This document shows positions 46,434 through 57,461 of a stretch of DNA of 64,000 nucleotides, one piece after another. Each line of letters opens with the position of its first letter. The first letter of the stretch is position 1. Below the pieces are notes generated by a model. It had not been told where the DNA came from and searched no databases. It saw nothing but the letters and a program-made list of their open reading frames with translations. The translations under genes were made by a program, and so were the position numbers. Source of the DNA: Orbilia blumenaviensis (lineage: Eukaryota; Ascomycota; Orbiliomycetes; Orbiliales; Orbiliaceae); NCBI GenBank assembly GCA_036872755.1, contig JAVHNS010000017.1:744001-808000 (forward strand), given 5' to 3'.

Positions 46434-47627
46434 GGTTTTTATTGAGCGTCGTATAGCTTGCAGTGGCACGTGGACGTCGAACTATGATTTAAGTTTTGGA
46501 TATCGGATCTACTCGTTTGATCGTTGGCCTGGTTCTTGTTAAAATATTAATACTAACTGTAGTATGGGAATCTAACAGATCTCCTGGGGTAGACTAAAAC
46601 TCACTACCTTTAGCTCTGTATAATTATATTACGATATAATAATTAGTATCCTAAAAGATTAAGTACTTAAGGAGGTACTATTCTGTATTAAAGCTTTTGG
46701 CCCTGGGGCTTAGGTAATACTATAAGGACAGACGATAAAGATTTGGATTGATGAAGAACAGACGATAAAGATTTGGATTGATGAAGAAGCTTAAATTTAA
46801 GAGCGGCAGCTAACGAGGTTTTTTTTTGAGGCTCCTACAATAACTAGAATTTCTTTCCTTTAAATCTTTTTTATTTCTGTGCAAAATGTATTGTGACATA
46901 ACAGAATATTTTGTCTCACACTCGAATACTGGTTATGAGGCTCGGACTGATCTTGGTCTTGTGGGCAGCTGCCCCTCCACGACCGCAATTGGAAAAGGTG
47001 CCTGATTTTTCCATATGTTCCTGAAAAGGAACCCTTGCGTCTAGTTGACAAGGCTGTCACTCTTCTAATTCATCATATTGTGTATGCGCTGTCAAGTTCA
47101 AACACAACACTAAAATCCTCCACATGCACCTGTTGTATTCTTTCCGTTGCTTTGCCGCGATTCGCCAAGACCCATTGTTTGTGAGTCCTTGAGGATTTTA
47201 TGCAATGATATACTGTAATATATTGGTATGGGCCTGAATTTTTTTTTATGTTATAATAGCATTGTATGATAAGGTCATTTTCCAGGGTAACAATCGTAAT
47301 CCTCGGACACACCGAGGGGTGGAAAGTGTGTATGTGATATTAAACGTACATATGTATGCTTGTGCGTCGTCAAATGATTAATGGTTCGCACCATCTTGCT
47401 GTTCATAAACTCCAAACAATCTGACGCCGTAGACAAAAAGAAAAAAAAAACAAGAAAGGGTGAGAGGGGAGGAGGATATATCTATAGAAACACGAGACTC
47501 GCCGGCCGCAATGCATGCTGAATGGTGGATTAATAGTAATATTGAGTAATAGTAGTCGTAACAACGGGTATCATGAATCAATCAAAACATCGCCTCGCAA
47601 GGCATCTTCGCACTCCTCTTCTCCCTT
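46434..47627. other. Intergenic region with 30-bp tandem duplication
   Basis: No gene seen. AT-rich (46.5-46.9 kb) with an exact 30-bp tandem duplication at 46728-46787. Small minus-strand frames at 46860-47312 have no features. Confidence 0.5.
46728..46787 (+). repeat. Exact 30-bp tandem duplication
   Basis: A 30-bp unit beginning ACAGACGATAAAG and ending GATGAAGA occurs twice in direct succession (46728-46757 and 46758-46787) without mismatch, which implies a recent duplication. Confidence 0.9.
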
Positions 47628-49144
47628 TCAAACCTCAAATTGCCCATCTAGCCAATGTTTAATCACCATCTTCCCCTCACTAAACGATTCATTTTTCGGG
47701 TTCCTGACAATAATTGCTGCATGGCTATGCTTCACTTTATGAATATGGACTGGGAACTTTTTAAACCCCAGTGCATCGAGTGAATCGATCATTTCGAATT
47801 GGTGTGGAGCCAGCGCTAGCGTGGGAAACTCGGGCATGCTGAATGTTTGTTCGAGGCGGTGTTTACTTTGGGCGAGGCTTTCTCCCCCTCCTTCTTCGCT
47901 ATTTGACGCGTAGTTTTGGATGGTGGAGGGTGGTGAGACATTAGAGGTTGAGGGACGTTGGCGCGGGCTGACCGATTCTTCATCCTTTAGGCGGGATGGC
48001 AGGTGGTCGGCTGCCTGGGCATGGTTTAGACCCTCCACCATTACGTCCATCGCCTCTTGGACTTCTTCGGCCACCGCTAATGGAATGTTATATTTAAGGT
48101 CTTGAGAGTGCAGGCGGATTCTTTTGCTCGAGGAGTATGTTTGAATACCCGCATTCATGAGAAACAGACAGAATCCTACGGGGACTAACAAAGTATACAA
48201 TGCCACAAACGGTAGATCTCGTATGAAATTCCGGATAGAGCCGACTACGCCGCCTCCTTTGTTCTTATTCTGCCCCGTTATTGCTGCGGCGGCAGCTGCG
48301 GCGAGGGGGTCCTCTTCGCCCGCCTCCACTGGTGGTTTTGGGCGTACACCGGCCTCATCATCTATTAGAACGTTGCCATATCCCGGGATGTATTTGTATT
48401 CCACCATGTCCAGATCAGCGTATGGGTCAAATTTGGAGATACCGGATGTGAAGAATGTGGTCGAGCGGTCATTGATGATGTTAGCGTAGAGGACCTTGTT
48501 CTTGAAGGAGGACAAGGCTTTCCAAAATGTCAGATCTTTATCAGCGAGGATTGCAAGCAACGGGCGCTTCGTGTCACGGAAGCTGTCGATTGTAAAGAGC
48601 TGTCGTCCCGATGCAGAGAGTGTACGGGCGCCAACGACGTTCCAAATATGGTTGTGGAAACCCAGCTTTGGTGTCCTCACGCCCAAGTGTGGGGATGCAA
48701 AGGTAGTGAAGTTGACTGGGGTGATTTTTTTAAATATTCCTTTGGCGTGTAGAACACCGACGACGTAACGAGAGACCAAGCCACCGAGAGAGTAGCCGAC
48801 GATACTGAACTTTCGAATAATAACACCTTTATCCGCAAAATCCTCTAATAAGTCCTCGATTTCGGCAGCGAGTCGTTCACCCCCAAGTTCTATGCCATCG
48901 TAGGTATGGTTTCCACTGTTCCTTGCTGCAACATGGACGATAAGCTGCGAGTCGTCGTAACGTGACTTGAGTGATTCGGCGAGGAATTCCATATGACTTG
49001 GGTTGCCCCAAAGGCTGTGGCGGAGTTAGGACGGAGTTAGCAACGGAGTCTTGACTGACGTAAGGGCCGAGAAAATGCTATTACGTACCCATGAACAAGG
49101 ACCACCAGATGGTCTGCAGTAGGCGGATCCATCCCCATAGACAT
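47628..49144 (-). CDS. DUF676 serine esterase / lipase (Rog1 and Lpl1-like)
   Basis: Alpha/beta-hydrolase of the putative serine esterase family; yeast relatives act on lipids at lipid droplets. Exons 49089-49144 and 47628-49014 with a 74-bp GT-AG intron; 480 aa from ATG 49144 (MSMGMDPP). The join restores the oxyanion segment HLVVLVHGLWGNPSHMEFLA. The nucleophile elbow is VGYSLGGL with Ser94. A following NFTTFASPHLGVR segment is also typical of the family. After about residue 270 there is one strong membrane or hairpin segment (VALYTLLVPVGFCLFLM), then a Ser-rich linker and a conserved C-terminal segment ending in HSHAAIIVRNPKNESF-EGK. The exon 1 frame remains open to 49636 (ATG there), which would add 164 low-complexity Ser/Pro residues. 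I prefer the internal start because orthologues begin close to the LVHG motif. Confidence 0.85.
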
Positions 49145-52100
49145 GGCCCTCGAGCTCGAGACCGACGAGTTCCGGTATGCAGTGATTCGAATAAGTTCCT
49201 GAGTTAAACCAGTGACACTTGCTAAACTAGAGTAATTTCTACTGCAGTTCTGCGGAGAGAGAGACTGGAGCTGTTTCCCAGCCACAGACACAAGAGCAGG
49301 CGGACCACTTGCACTAACGGGGAGTTTTGAAGCGTCCTCGCGACGAGACGAGCGTCTGGTCAAGCTCAGGCTGTTGTTGGACCGTCGAGGAGGGTTTGTT
49401 GGTGGTGGTGATGCAGTAGTGACACCATTACCACATCTGCGCTTCGCAGCTGAGTGTAACGACCGTATTGAAATGGGGGGCGCACAGGACGTGGGAGTTG
49501 AAGCCGAAGAAGAAGAAGAAGTCGAGGAAGAGGTCCTGGATGGTTTATTATGGGGGTAAAAGGAAGGGGCTATGAGAAGAAGGTAGGACGAAAGCAACTG
49601 AAAATGGTGGGGGACAGGCGGGCTGATCAGTCTCATTTTGATACATCCTTTTGGCTATCGGCCGTCGGAGCTGGCGATATCAACTTGGAACTTCACAGGC
49701 TAGCAGACGACGAGGTCATCCACCATCCAAGTCCCTTCCTCTCTCTCCCTTCCTTTCTCTCTAGTTTCGATTTATTCCGTGGCCCAGATCAGCTATCAGT
49801 TAGTTTTGGGGGGCTATTAATTATTTGGGATCCACTTTGGGTCGGATTGGTCGGAATACGAATGCAAAAGCGAATGGGGGGTGGCAGCTGGACGAGAGCT
49901 GCTGATACCGAGCTATCTGGTCGATGCGGAAGAAGGAATCTAGCGATACGCGATTTCCCGATGGCCGTTTCTACAATCTTGGAATATCGATGGAAGTTTG
50001 TTTAAGTATGTACAGCTGCAATGCAATGCAGCTGCGATATCGCCAGCTCGTTTCAGGGATCTGATAATTGTTGGGCGCAATCTAACATGAGATTAACTCG
50101 GGACTCGGGCCTTTAAGGATATCCTAGGGTTTTTGGATTTCTGTCGAACGTGAATAAGGTCAAATGCAAAATGCAAACAAGAGAAAGGGTCGAAAGGTAA
50201 CGATTCACCAGTTCACCATGCACGAGTCACACCTCCTGAAGCTTGCGCTGCTGCACTGAATATAAGTACAGCCTTCGATTCCCCAGAAAAGAGCATTGGG
50301 GCCCTTTCGCGCAGATGTTCCGATGGTTTGTTGGGGGAAAAGCCGAAGCCTAACTTGGTCAGGCCTGGCCACCTGAAACAGTCAGCTGATGGCTTCAACC
50401 AAAGCGACGTGAATCAGCCTCCGCTTTCGATTGGCTCCAGCATCGATTTTATGGTCCGAACTGGCTTAGTTGAACCTTCCCCGTCGATTGCTGCGTCATG
50501 GAAGAGCTTCGAAAGTCGAATGGAGGCGCCCGAAGTGGCCACATCAGTGAGTTCCAGCCGACCGCAGTTTATCCAACCGGAGCTTAATTATCCTATGCAC
50601 AACAAACAAACGTTTATTAGGCAGGGACTGACAGGGGCAGGACAGGTTGTTGCATTTTGGATGTGCCCGATACGGAAAATTGGCGTTTTCGGCGTGGCAT
50701 TAGAGGTCAAAAACAGGCATATGCATACCTAAACTTATGAGTCCTTAATGGTCGATAGCTCGATAATAAGGAGGTTACTTTAGCAGTTGAACTAAACTTC
50801 CTTGCTAGAAATATACACTCGGCTCGTGAGTTTATAGTTTACTCACTTGGATAGCTATGCTGATAAACTAGAGCTCTTAAGATTCTTCAGGTGCTGACCA
50901 GCTATACCTAATTCGCATTCAGCATGAAGTTGCTTAAATTCGACCCTGTAGAAGCCTGTAGAGTATGACCATTAGTATGATATTTCTGTTGAGAAATTGT
51001 CCGTTTGTTGACACGGGTAATATATGCCACCAACGGTGCAAAAGGGCCCCCTAGTTAGTCCACTGGTGTCCAACAATCTCTTCTATATATAAAAGTTGTG
51101 TGTCGTAAATGCATCATAAAACTCGATTTTGTAGCCGAATATCATATAGAGCTGGAGGACTTTGTACACGTATTGGGTTTGGCCATGTCCACACCTAGTC
51201 TTTGAAAAGTACCCATAGCTGTGTAACCGAGAGCCTGCTAGCTAATACGAATCTATGAAGCATATATCTAGGTGCTTTCTGTCACATTTCTAATATGGTG
51301 GATGAAAATGCGCATTGGTCAATGGTACCCACCCAAAAGGTTCAATATCTGTGTACCTAGGCCTAGGTATCTACTCTCAGAGTGCACTATTACTGCCTTG
51401 GACATTCGTATATATATAAAATGGTATATTACGTATACATGTACACTTCCGGAATTTATATGACCCTACCTTTAGTTTCTAAACTAAAGATATATGCTAC
51501 ATATAGTACGATATAAAGAAATATGGAGGCTGCTGGGCCGCCGGCCAAGACACGCAAAGTTTTCAAACTCACTGAAACCCTCGACGAGCCCTTGCATGTT
51601 GGTAACTTGATACCGCCAAAAGAACGACTGAGAATCGTGTTTCTGGTGATATTCTCCCCAATCCTTTCGGGTTGGCTGAGCTCCGTTAGGGACTTCGTCA
51701 CCGGTGTTAGGAGCCTCACAATCACCCAGGCGCACTGGTATTGTTTTATATATATAAATTTATCGTGAGGTCGAACGGTACCACCGGTCTCTCATCATTT
51801 CGCAGTGTTGGAATTAAGGTTTTAGTTTAAACGTTTGGTTTACTGGCAAATCAATTCGTACATCTTGTTTATTGATGGTTGAAAATAGCGCTAGGATAGA
51901 CGAGGAAATTGACATAATGCGCCTATCAGAAGCGGTTCTAATCCGAAATAGAATTCGAATTCAGATCTACTAGGCGCGGTACGTTATCGGAGCAGAGATA
52001 TCTTCTGTATCAGGCTGACAGATCAATCCTTCGGCGAAAGTGGAACTTGTGGCTTATTTTACCATCCTGGGGCTGAGAAGCGCGTGTAGGTAGCAAGGTG

Positions 52101-52924
52101 CCCTCTTATTGGGTATGGGGGTACGAAGCTAGGGACGGAAAAATAGAAATTAATACCATGCATGGATTCACCTTCTCAATCGGATTGGAATGTTGACTAA
52201 ATAGCGGTGAGGTCATTCGCATGACACGAAGTCGGGGCTGGTTTACGAGACCACCCTGCAAGCCTGAACCTATTTCATTCAGCCGCCGTTCACTCATAAG
52301 CAGGTATTTGCTCATCCTAATTATCGCATATGAACACGTCATAATCGCTGGCCATCGAACTGGTCATGCTGACTTGGAGAATGTGCTATGGCACTTGCTT
52401 TGTTTAGGATAGCCATGGACATGCATGTTTTTCTCATATGCTCTAAATTATACATATAGTATACGGGAAAGGTAAGTCTAGGTTATAATCGTAGACACAA
52501 AACTGAAACCTTGGTATCCTACATCAGAGATGAAATTACTTTCAAATATCCTAGAATTCCGCAAAACTTAGAAATACAAATTTCAAAAAAGTCTACAATT
52601 GCTTCCTTTATCGTGAAAGCCGTTAACTAGAGGGAAAAACCAGATATAGAAGGAGGAAAATGAAATAGAAGAGAGTTTAAAAAGGGAAAGCGGGAGAGGA
52701 AAAAAGGAGAAGAAAAAAAAAAAGGAAAATACTGCCTCAATATTCGTTTGCTTCCGTTTTGCAAGAAACAGGCGCGTTATAATTAGGCGTGTAGCTCATA
52801 CAAACCATGGTTGTTGAGAAGAGTAGGAAAGAAGGATATCAAAAGTAAAACAGCAGACGCCATGATGAGTAGGATACCGATAAGATAGGATGAGAGGATA
52901 CACTGAAAGGAAATAAAAAAAAGA
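49145..52924. other. Gene-poor region with extended CCTAGG palindrome
   Basis: No supportable gene over about 3.8 kb. The first 0.5 kb is an open, Ser-rich upstream extension of the esterase frame. A 16-bp perfect palindrome TACCTAGGCCTAGGTA lies at 51354-51369. The small plus-strand frame at 51523-51768 is noted but not accepted. Confidence 0.45.
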
Positions 52925-54026
52925 CTACTGCTTCTCAAGTCTTCGTCTGAGGGTTCTTGTCCTCTTCATTAGTTTTTTATACTTGTGCTTCTTCATCTTT
53001 AACTTGCGCTGTCTCTTTACACTCAGGGCTTGCATTGTAGGGGTATCACTGCGCATGGTTTTTCTTATTCTGCCGACTCTCTTGTTCTTGCCGTCAGGGC
53101 CTTGGAAGAAGGCTAGGATATATTGTTGGCCGTCCACGGAGCTTTCGGCAGACGCAACAATTTGCATACCCTTGAGCTTCTCGAAGGATGCCGTTTCCGC
53201 GTCCATAGCTTCTTCAGGAATCGGCTCTGGAGGCGGTGGGGGGTTGAATGGAAGGTATTGTTCGAATATTAAGGAGCCAGAGAACTTAACCTGTGGCTCT
53301 GTAGAGGTTTTCTGCTCTGTTTGAGTGTTGTTTCTGGCGTAGGCTCGAGCTTCATCCGGACTTAGGATGGCATCTTGATCGTTTGTCGAGTCATTCTCGC
53401 TAAGGGTGGGCTGGCGGGCCTGAACTTCCTGCTGGATCTTGTGAAGCTCCATGTTGGATAAAGGAGAAGAGGGGTCGAATAGTTTTTGGAAGGAGGTGGC
53501 GTTATAGATTCCTGGTACCGGGAAGCGCACGGATACAGGTCGATGGAGAGCAAAGAAAGCAGATGCGTGTATGTCTTTCAACAAGTTAGCAAGCTTGTAC
53601 GAGGCTTGGGTAAATAAACGAAATTTCACAACTATAGATCGACGAACCTTTTGCCCGGAGATGGTCTGTACGAGCAACAAATGGTAGCGGGCTCTGCTCG
53701 ATCTTTGGAGCTTCCTCTACTATATTCTCCGGCTTGACTTCTACCTCGGGTGCCTTGCCCGGTATCGGCGGCGCAATAGTCTGCGCTGTCTGCTGTTGTC
53801 CATTCTCGCACTGTCGTTCTCGTTTCCTGAACGCACCAGTCTTTGACGCAAGGCCGCGATTATTAGGTCCGAACGGCTTAGAGTTCGATGAGGAAGAAGA
53901 TGAAGAGGAGTATCGGCGGGTAGGTCTCTGTTGTATAGAGGTGGCCGTCGAAATCAAGCGGCGGCTGGTAGGGGGAGCCTGCGAAGTGCAGCTAAGCAGA
54001 GCCCGTCGGGCGGGACAGGCGAACAT
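52925..54026 (-). CDS. Mitochondrial small-subunit ribosomal protein mS38 (COX24-like)
   Basis: Mitoribosome subunit of the Cox24/AURKAIP1 family. Exons 53648-54026 and 52925-53574, separated by a 73-bp GT-AG intron; 342 aa. The start at ATG 54026 gives a clear presequence (MFACPARRALLSCTS, then Arg/Ser-rich), although the frame is open upstream. The diagnostic C-terminal domain (DUF1713, roughly the last 35 residues) is almost purely basic: ALSVKRQRKLKMKKHKYKK, then RTRTLRRRLEK. Before it come a Pro-rich linker and a conserved-looking segment joined by the splice (HASAFFALHRPVSVRFPVPG and SFQKLFDP). In yeast the protein (QRI5/COX24) is needed for COX1 mRNA processing and translation. The long N-terminal region is usual in moulds. 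Family assignment is secure from the C-terminus. Confidence 0.88.
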
Positions 54027-54677
54027 CTGGGGCAGAGCTGTCACAGAGAAACCTTCTTTCGGTGATGCTGCTAGAAAGGAGGATGATGGCGAAGGGTGCC
54101 TGGCTGGGGCGGATGAGGATGGGGAAGAGTTGAAGAGTGAAGAGCGTCGACAGGCTGGGAAGATTATGACGATGGAGTCGGATGGCGGTTGGCCCCCAAA
54201 CTCAGCAAATCTTGGCACGAATTTCAACCTCAGACAACGCACTCGCATCTTTCAACTAATACCACCATAAATACACAGTTCTACGAAGAGACCGGATTCA
54301 GATTCCATCGTCAAGAAGATTGGGGCTGCATTCAGCGTGAAGCCGACCCGTGGAGCAACCGATCCAGGTTCCCAAGTACAGACCTCGTAGCTCCGCCTTT
54401 GGAACTCCCCACACAGACATCCGCGTTAGCCCAAAATATATAGGCATGGCTAAGCTAAGAACTTGAGTATTTTCCTATTTATGAATCGACAACCGAAACA
54501 AAAAAAGACAAAGCAAAAAAAAACCAATGCTTGAATAATATAAAGAAGGGTTTTCAGATAAGACTCATATATTACTCCGAAAGGTATGCCAAAGGTGAAC
54601 TATAACACGCTAACCCAGTCCCGCAAAAGCAGAATACTCTAACACCATACAGGTACACCAGCACTGGCCCTCTACCT
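54027..54677. other. Intergenic region between mS38 and PEX4
   Basis: Promoter and leader of mS38 and 3' region of PEX4, both minus-strand genes. No gene seen. Confidence 0.5.
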
Positions 54678-55253
54678 CTACTCGTCCTCCTTCTTTGCGT
54701 ACCGCCAGACGTAGTATCGCACCAGACTTTCATACCCCATTGTGTCTCCCGATCTAAGTAAGGCTGCAGCATCTACATTTAGCGGGCTGTCCGGCTCCGG
54801 GCTTGTGAGCAATGTTTGTATCGCGGTCATTGTTGACGAGATCGTATATGCAGCTGACCATTCGGATTTTAAGAGATCGAGGCAGATTTCACCGGTCTAC
54901 AGGTTGGGGTCTAATTAGCAACTCGTGCGACTGTACGCTATTGTGACACAGCAATAGTAACATGTGATTCTCTGGCTTGGTCCTACCTTGATGTGCACAT
55001 TTGGATGGCAAATCTTGGTGATGAACTTGATTGTCGGCGGCGCGAGGGGATAGTTATCAGGAATCGTGATGTCGACTTCCCAAACACCGCCTTCGTAGGG
55101 GGAATCGGGTGTACCCCGAAGCCCGGCGCGCCAGTGGTGTAAGTCGCTATCGTCGGGAGGAGCAAGGTATGTTAGTGCTGGGTTATCTTCTTGTCGAGAT
55201 TTGTGCAGTTCTTGAATCAAACGCCTGTTCAGCGCGGCGGATCCGGATGCCAT
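54678..55253 (-). CDS. PEX4: Peroxisomal ubiquitin-conjugating enzyme E2 Pex4
   Basis: E2 enzyme that monoubiquitinates the import receptor Pex5 at the peroxisomal membrane so that it can be recycled. Exons 54987-55253 and 54678-54896, with a 90-bp GT-AG intron in phase 0; 161 aa, the expected size. The UBC fold is complete: N-terminal helix ([15 protein letters not shown]), Tyr-Glu-Gly-Gly strand ([27 protein letters not shown]), the CHPNVHIK motif, then [20 protein letters not shown] with catalytic Cys94, directly after the splice. The second helix reads [16 protein letters not shown] and is followed by VDAAALLR. The [10 protein letters not shown] and [17 protein letters not shown] wording fits the Pex4 branch of mould E2s and not Ubc4/5 or Ubc13. 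The tail WRYAKKEDE is a short extension. Confident. Confidence 0.9.
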
Positions 55254-55853
55254 TTTGAGGTAGATGTCGCGGGGAAGCTACAGCGAAACAGTGGAAAAAT
55301 GGTGATGGTATTTTTCGGGAAACTCGTGATGGCGTTCAGGACGGAGTTACCGCGAATGCGAATGGCAGGGAGCTTGGCGCCAACACAGTCGGCTTCCGGA
55401 ATGCAACACTGAAATTCAGCCGCGCTGCATCGCCCAAGTTCCAATTTGCAAAATGTTCAGGTTATCTGCTGATATCTGCTGACAACGACGCGATGTAATC
55501 CTTTACTTTCGAGTAAGAACTCCACTCCAAGGGCCACATTTAATCCTTCAAATGGAGCCTTTCTGATTTAAGGTTTGTATATGTAAAGAAATTTGGATCT
55601 CACAGAATAAAAGTAAAATAATATTGTATCATGCATAGTAACACCAGTAACAGTAACGAGGCGAGCAGGCAGGCCTTAACAAAGCATTAATCCCATAGAA
55701 GGAAAAAAAAAAAAAAAAGAAATACAAATATCGTTGACATGGTCATTATGCTACCCATTGACTATATCCAAAAGCCGAAACATCGATAAAATGTGTGTCG
55801 TGCAAGAGAGAATCGTCAACCGTAAGACAGATAGAATCAAAAGATTTATCTGC
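55254..55853. other. Intergenic region between PEX4 and subtilase
   Basis: No gene seen; contains a poly-A run near 55703-55718 and likely 3' untranslated sequence of the subtilase gene. Confidence 0.5.
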
Positions 55854-57348
55854 TTACCAGCCATTGTAGGCCAGTCTGTTTGGTGATCCAGTTCCAGGGT
55901 ACCAGATCTTACCCTTTAGAGATGTGTTAACAATTCTGTTGCGGATTGTGAGTGGGCTCTGGTTTGTGGTTTTGCTGCTAATGAAATAAGCTGCAAGGCC
56001 TGCTACGTGCGGTGCGGCCATTGAAGTTCCATCTTCGTATTTTGTAGCAGTATCGGAGGTACCCCATGCACTGAGAACATTGACACCGGGGGCAAAAACA
56101 TCAACGGAGGTACCGTAATTGGAGAAATAAGCCTTCCAGTCCCAGTCATCAGTAGCCCCGACCGTGATAGCGTTGGGCGCGGATGCAGGAGAGTAGTTGG
56201 AGGCCAAAAGCTAAAGACCCGACTATGTTAGATTCGAAGTAGCCTGGGAGAAGTTCATCGGGGAAAACGTACACCCTTGTTGCCGGCAGAAACAACAACG
56301 ACGATTCCTTTTCTGTAGAGGGCTTCCACAGCATCGTTAACAGCCTTGGATCTACCACCGCCGAGTGACATGTTGACAACACTCTTGTAGCGTTTAGCGT
56401 TCCTTCCAACTATTGTGGTAGCTTTGTCAGTCGCACGAATCAATTAAGATTGAAGATGACGGAAATCCTTTCCACTTACTCCAATTCAGGCCTTTAATTG
56501 TGTAGCCATTTGTGCCCTCTCCTTTGTCATTGAGGACCTTGACAGCGACAATATTTGCCAGTTTCGCCACTCCGTAGGTTTTCCCAGCAACTGTGCCAGC
56601 AACGTGGGTACCATGACCAAACTTGTCATTGTTTTTAGTACCAGGAACGGCATTGTAGCCAAATCGAGCCCGGCGTTCGAATTGCTATTGTTGCACGGAT
56701 AAGTAAGTGCGAAACTTTTGAGAGGTTGTCTGTTCAACGAGATAGGCGCCTTACCTTGTGGGTGACTCTAACTCCAGTGTCAACAACATAAACAGTAGTG
56801 CCCCTTCCGGCCCACTTGCTATTATAGCGATATGAATAGGGCCATGGTAGACTCTTCCAAGAAATACGGGCGAGACCCCAGGTAGACGGCTTTTGTGTCA
56901 AATCGACTGATGTTTTGCCTTCTTGTTCGACGTATTGAACCTGCCCCACCGAGTTGATTATGTTAGACTAGAGACAGTGGTGTGTGTATTCAATAAAATC
57001 CTGACTAGCTCTTACCTCTGAAGAATGAAGGATTTCTTGTAGTGTTCGAGCGTCACAATGAACACTGTAACCTTGGAAGGTTGGACCCGAGCCAACGCTA
57101 TCAATGCTGAATTCCCCACCGATACCAGTGGTTCCAGCCCGCTCTTCGAGACTCCGGGCTCTATGATAGGTATTGATTCTGTGGGTATGTTCTTGGACTT
57201 GGGTGCGATTTGCAGATGGTTTAAGGACAACGATGTAGCTATTAGGGATCGTATCTTTGCCTCCAGCGCCGAGGACGGTGAGCTGTGCAGAGGCTTGGAG
57301 GAAGAGACCCACGAGGGGCAGCAAAGAAGAGATGGGTACAAAATGCAT
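55854..57348 (-). CDS. Secreted subtilisin-like serine protease (S8A, proteinase K type)
   Basis: Extracellular endoprotease made as a preproenzyme. Five exons: 57016-57348, 56755-56940, 56480-56684, 56273-56409 and 55854-56210; introns of 75, 70, 70 and 62 bp, all GT-AG; 405 aa. Start at ATG 57348; the frame opens 9 codons earlier only with a TTG. Residues 1-22 are a signal peptide. The I9 inhibitor propeptide follows (NSYIVVLKP, the usual first strand) and ends before the catalytic domain at about residue 115. The triad is complete: Asp165 in VYVVDTGV, His197 in [13 protein letters not shown] and Ser350 in [15 protein letters not shown]; the oxyanion Asn is in SAGNKG. The exon 3-4 and 4-5 joins restore [21 protein letters not shown] and [14 protein letters not shown]. 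Cuticle-degrading proteases of nematode-trapping fungi belong to this group, but saprotrophs have them too. Confidence 0.93.
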
Positions 57349-57453
57349 AGTTTGGTAATAAAGGCTAAACCGCAATTATAGGGATAGAGGAAGGTGCTTG
57401 ATGAGGTTATCAATGTTAGTTCTATATCTAAGTTTACGGGGGCTCAGTGATGC

Positions 57454-57461
57454 TTTATATA
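57454..57461 (-). promoter_or_regulatory. TATA box of the subtilase gene
   Basis: TATATAAA on the minus strand, 106-113 bp before the start codon at 57348; a good match in sequence and spacing for an inducible secreted enzyme. Confidence 0.5.

Noticed and set aside
46738..46787. CRISPR-like repeat
   Set aside because: Only two directly abutting units without spacers in a eukaryotic genome; a simple tandem duplication.
51523..51768. 81-codon plus-strand frame with a protein-like start
   Set aside because: Reads like protein for about 60 residues but has no partner exon, domain or neighbour to support it; possibly a remnant.
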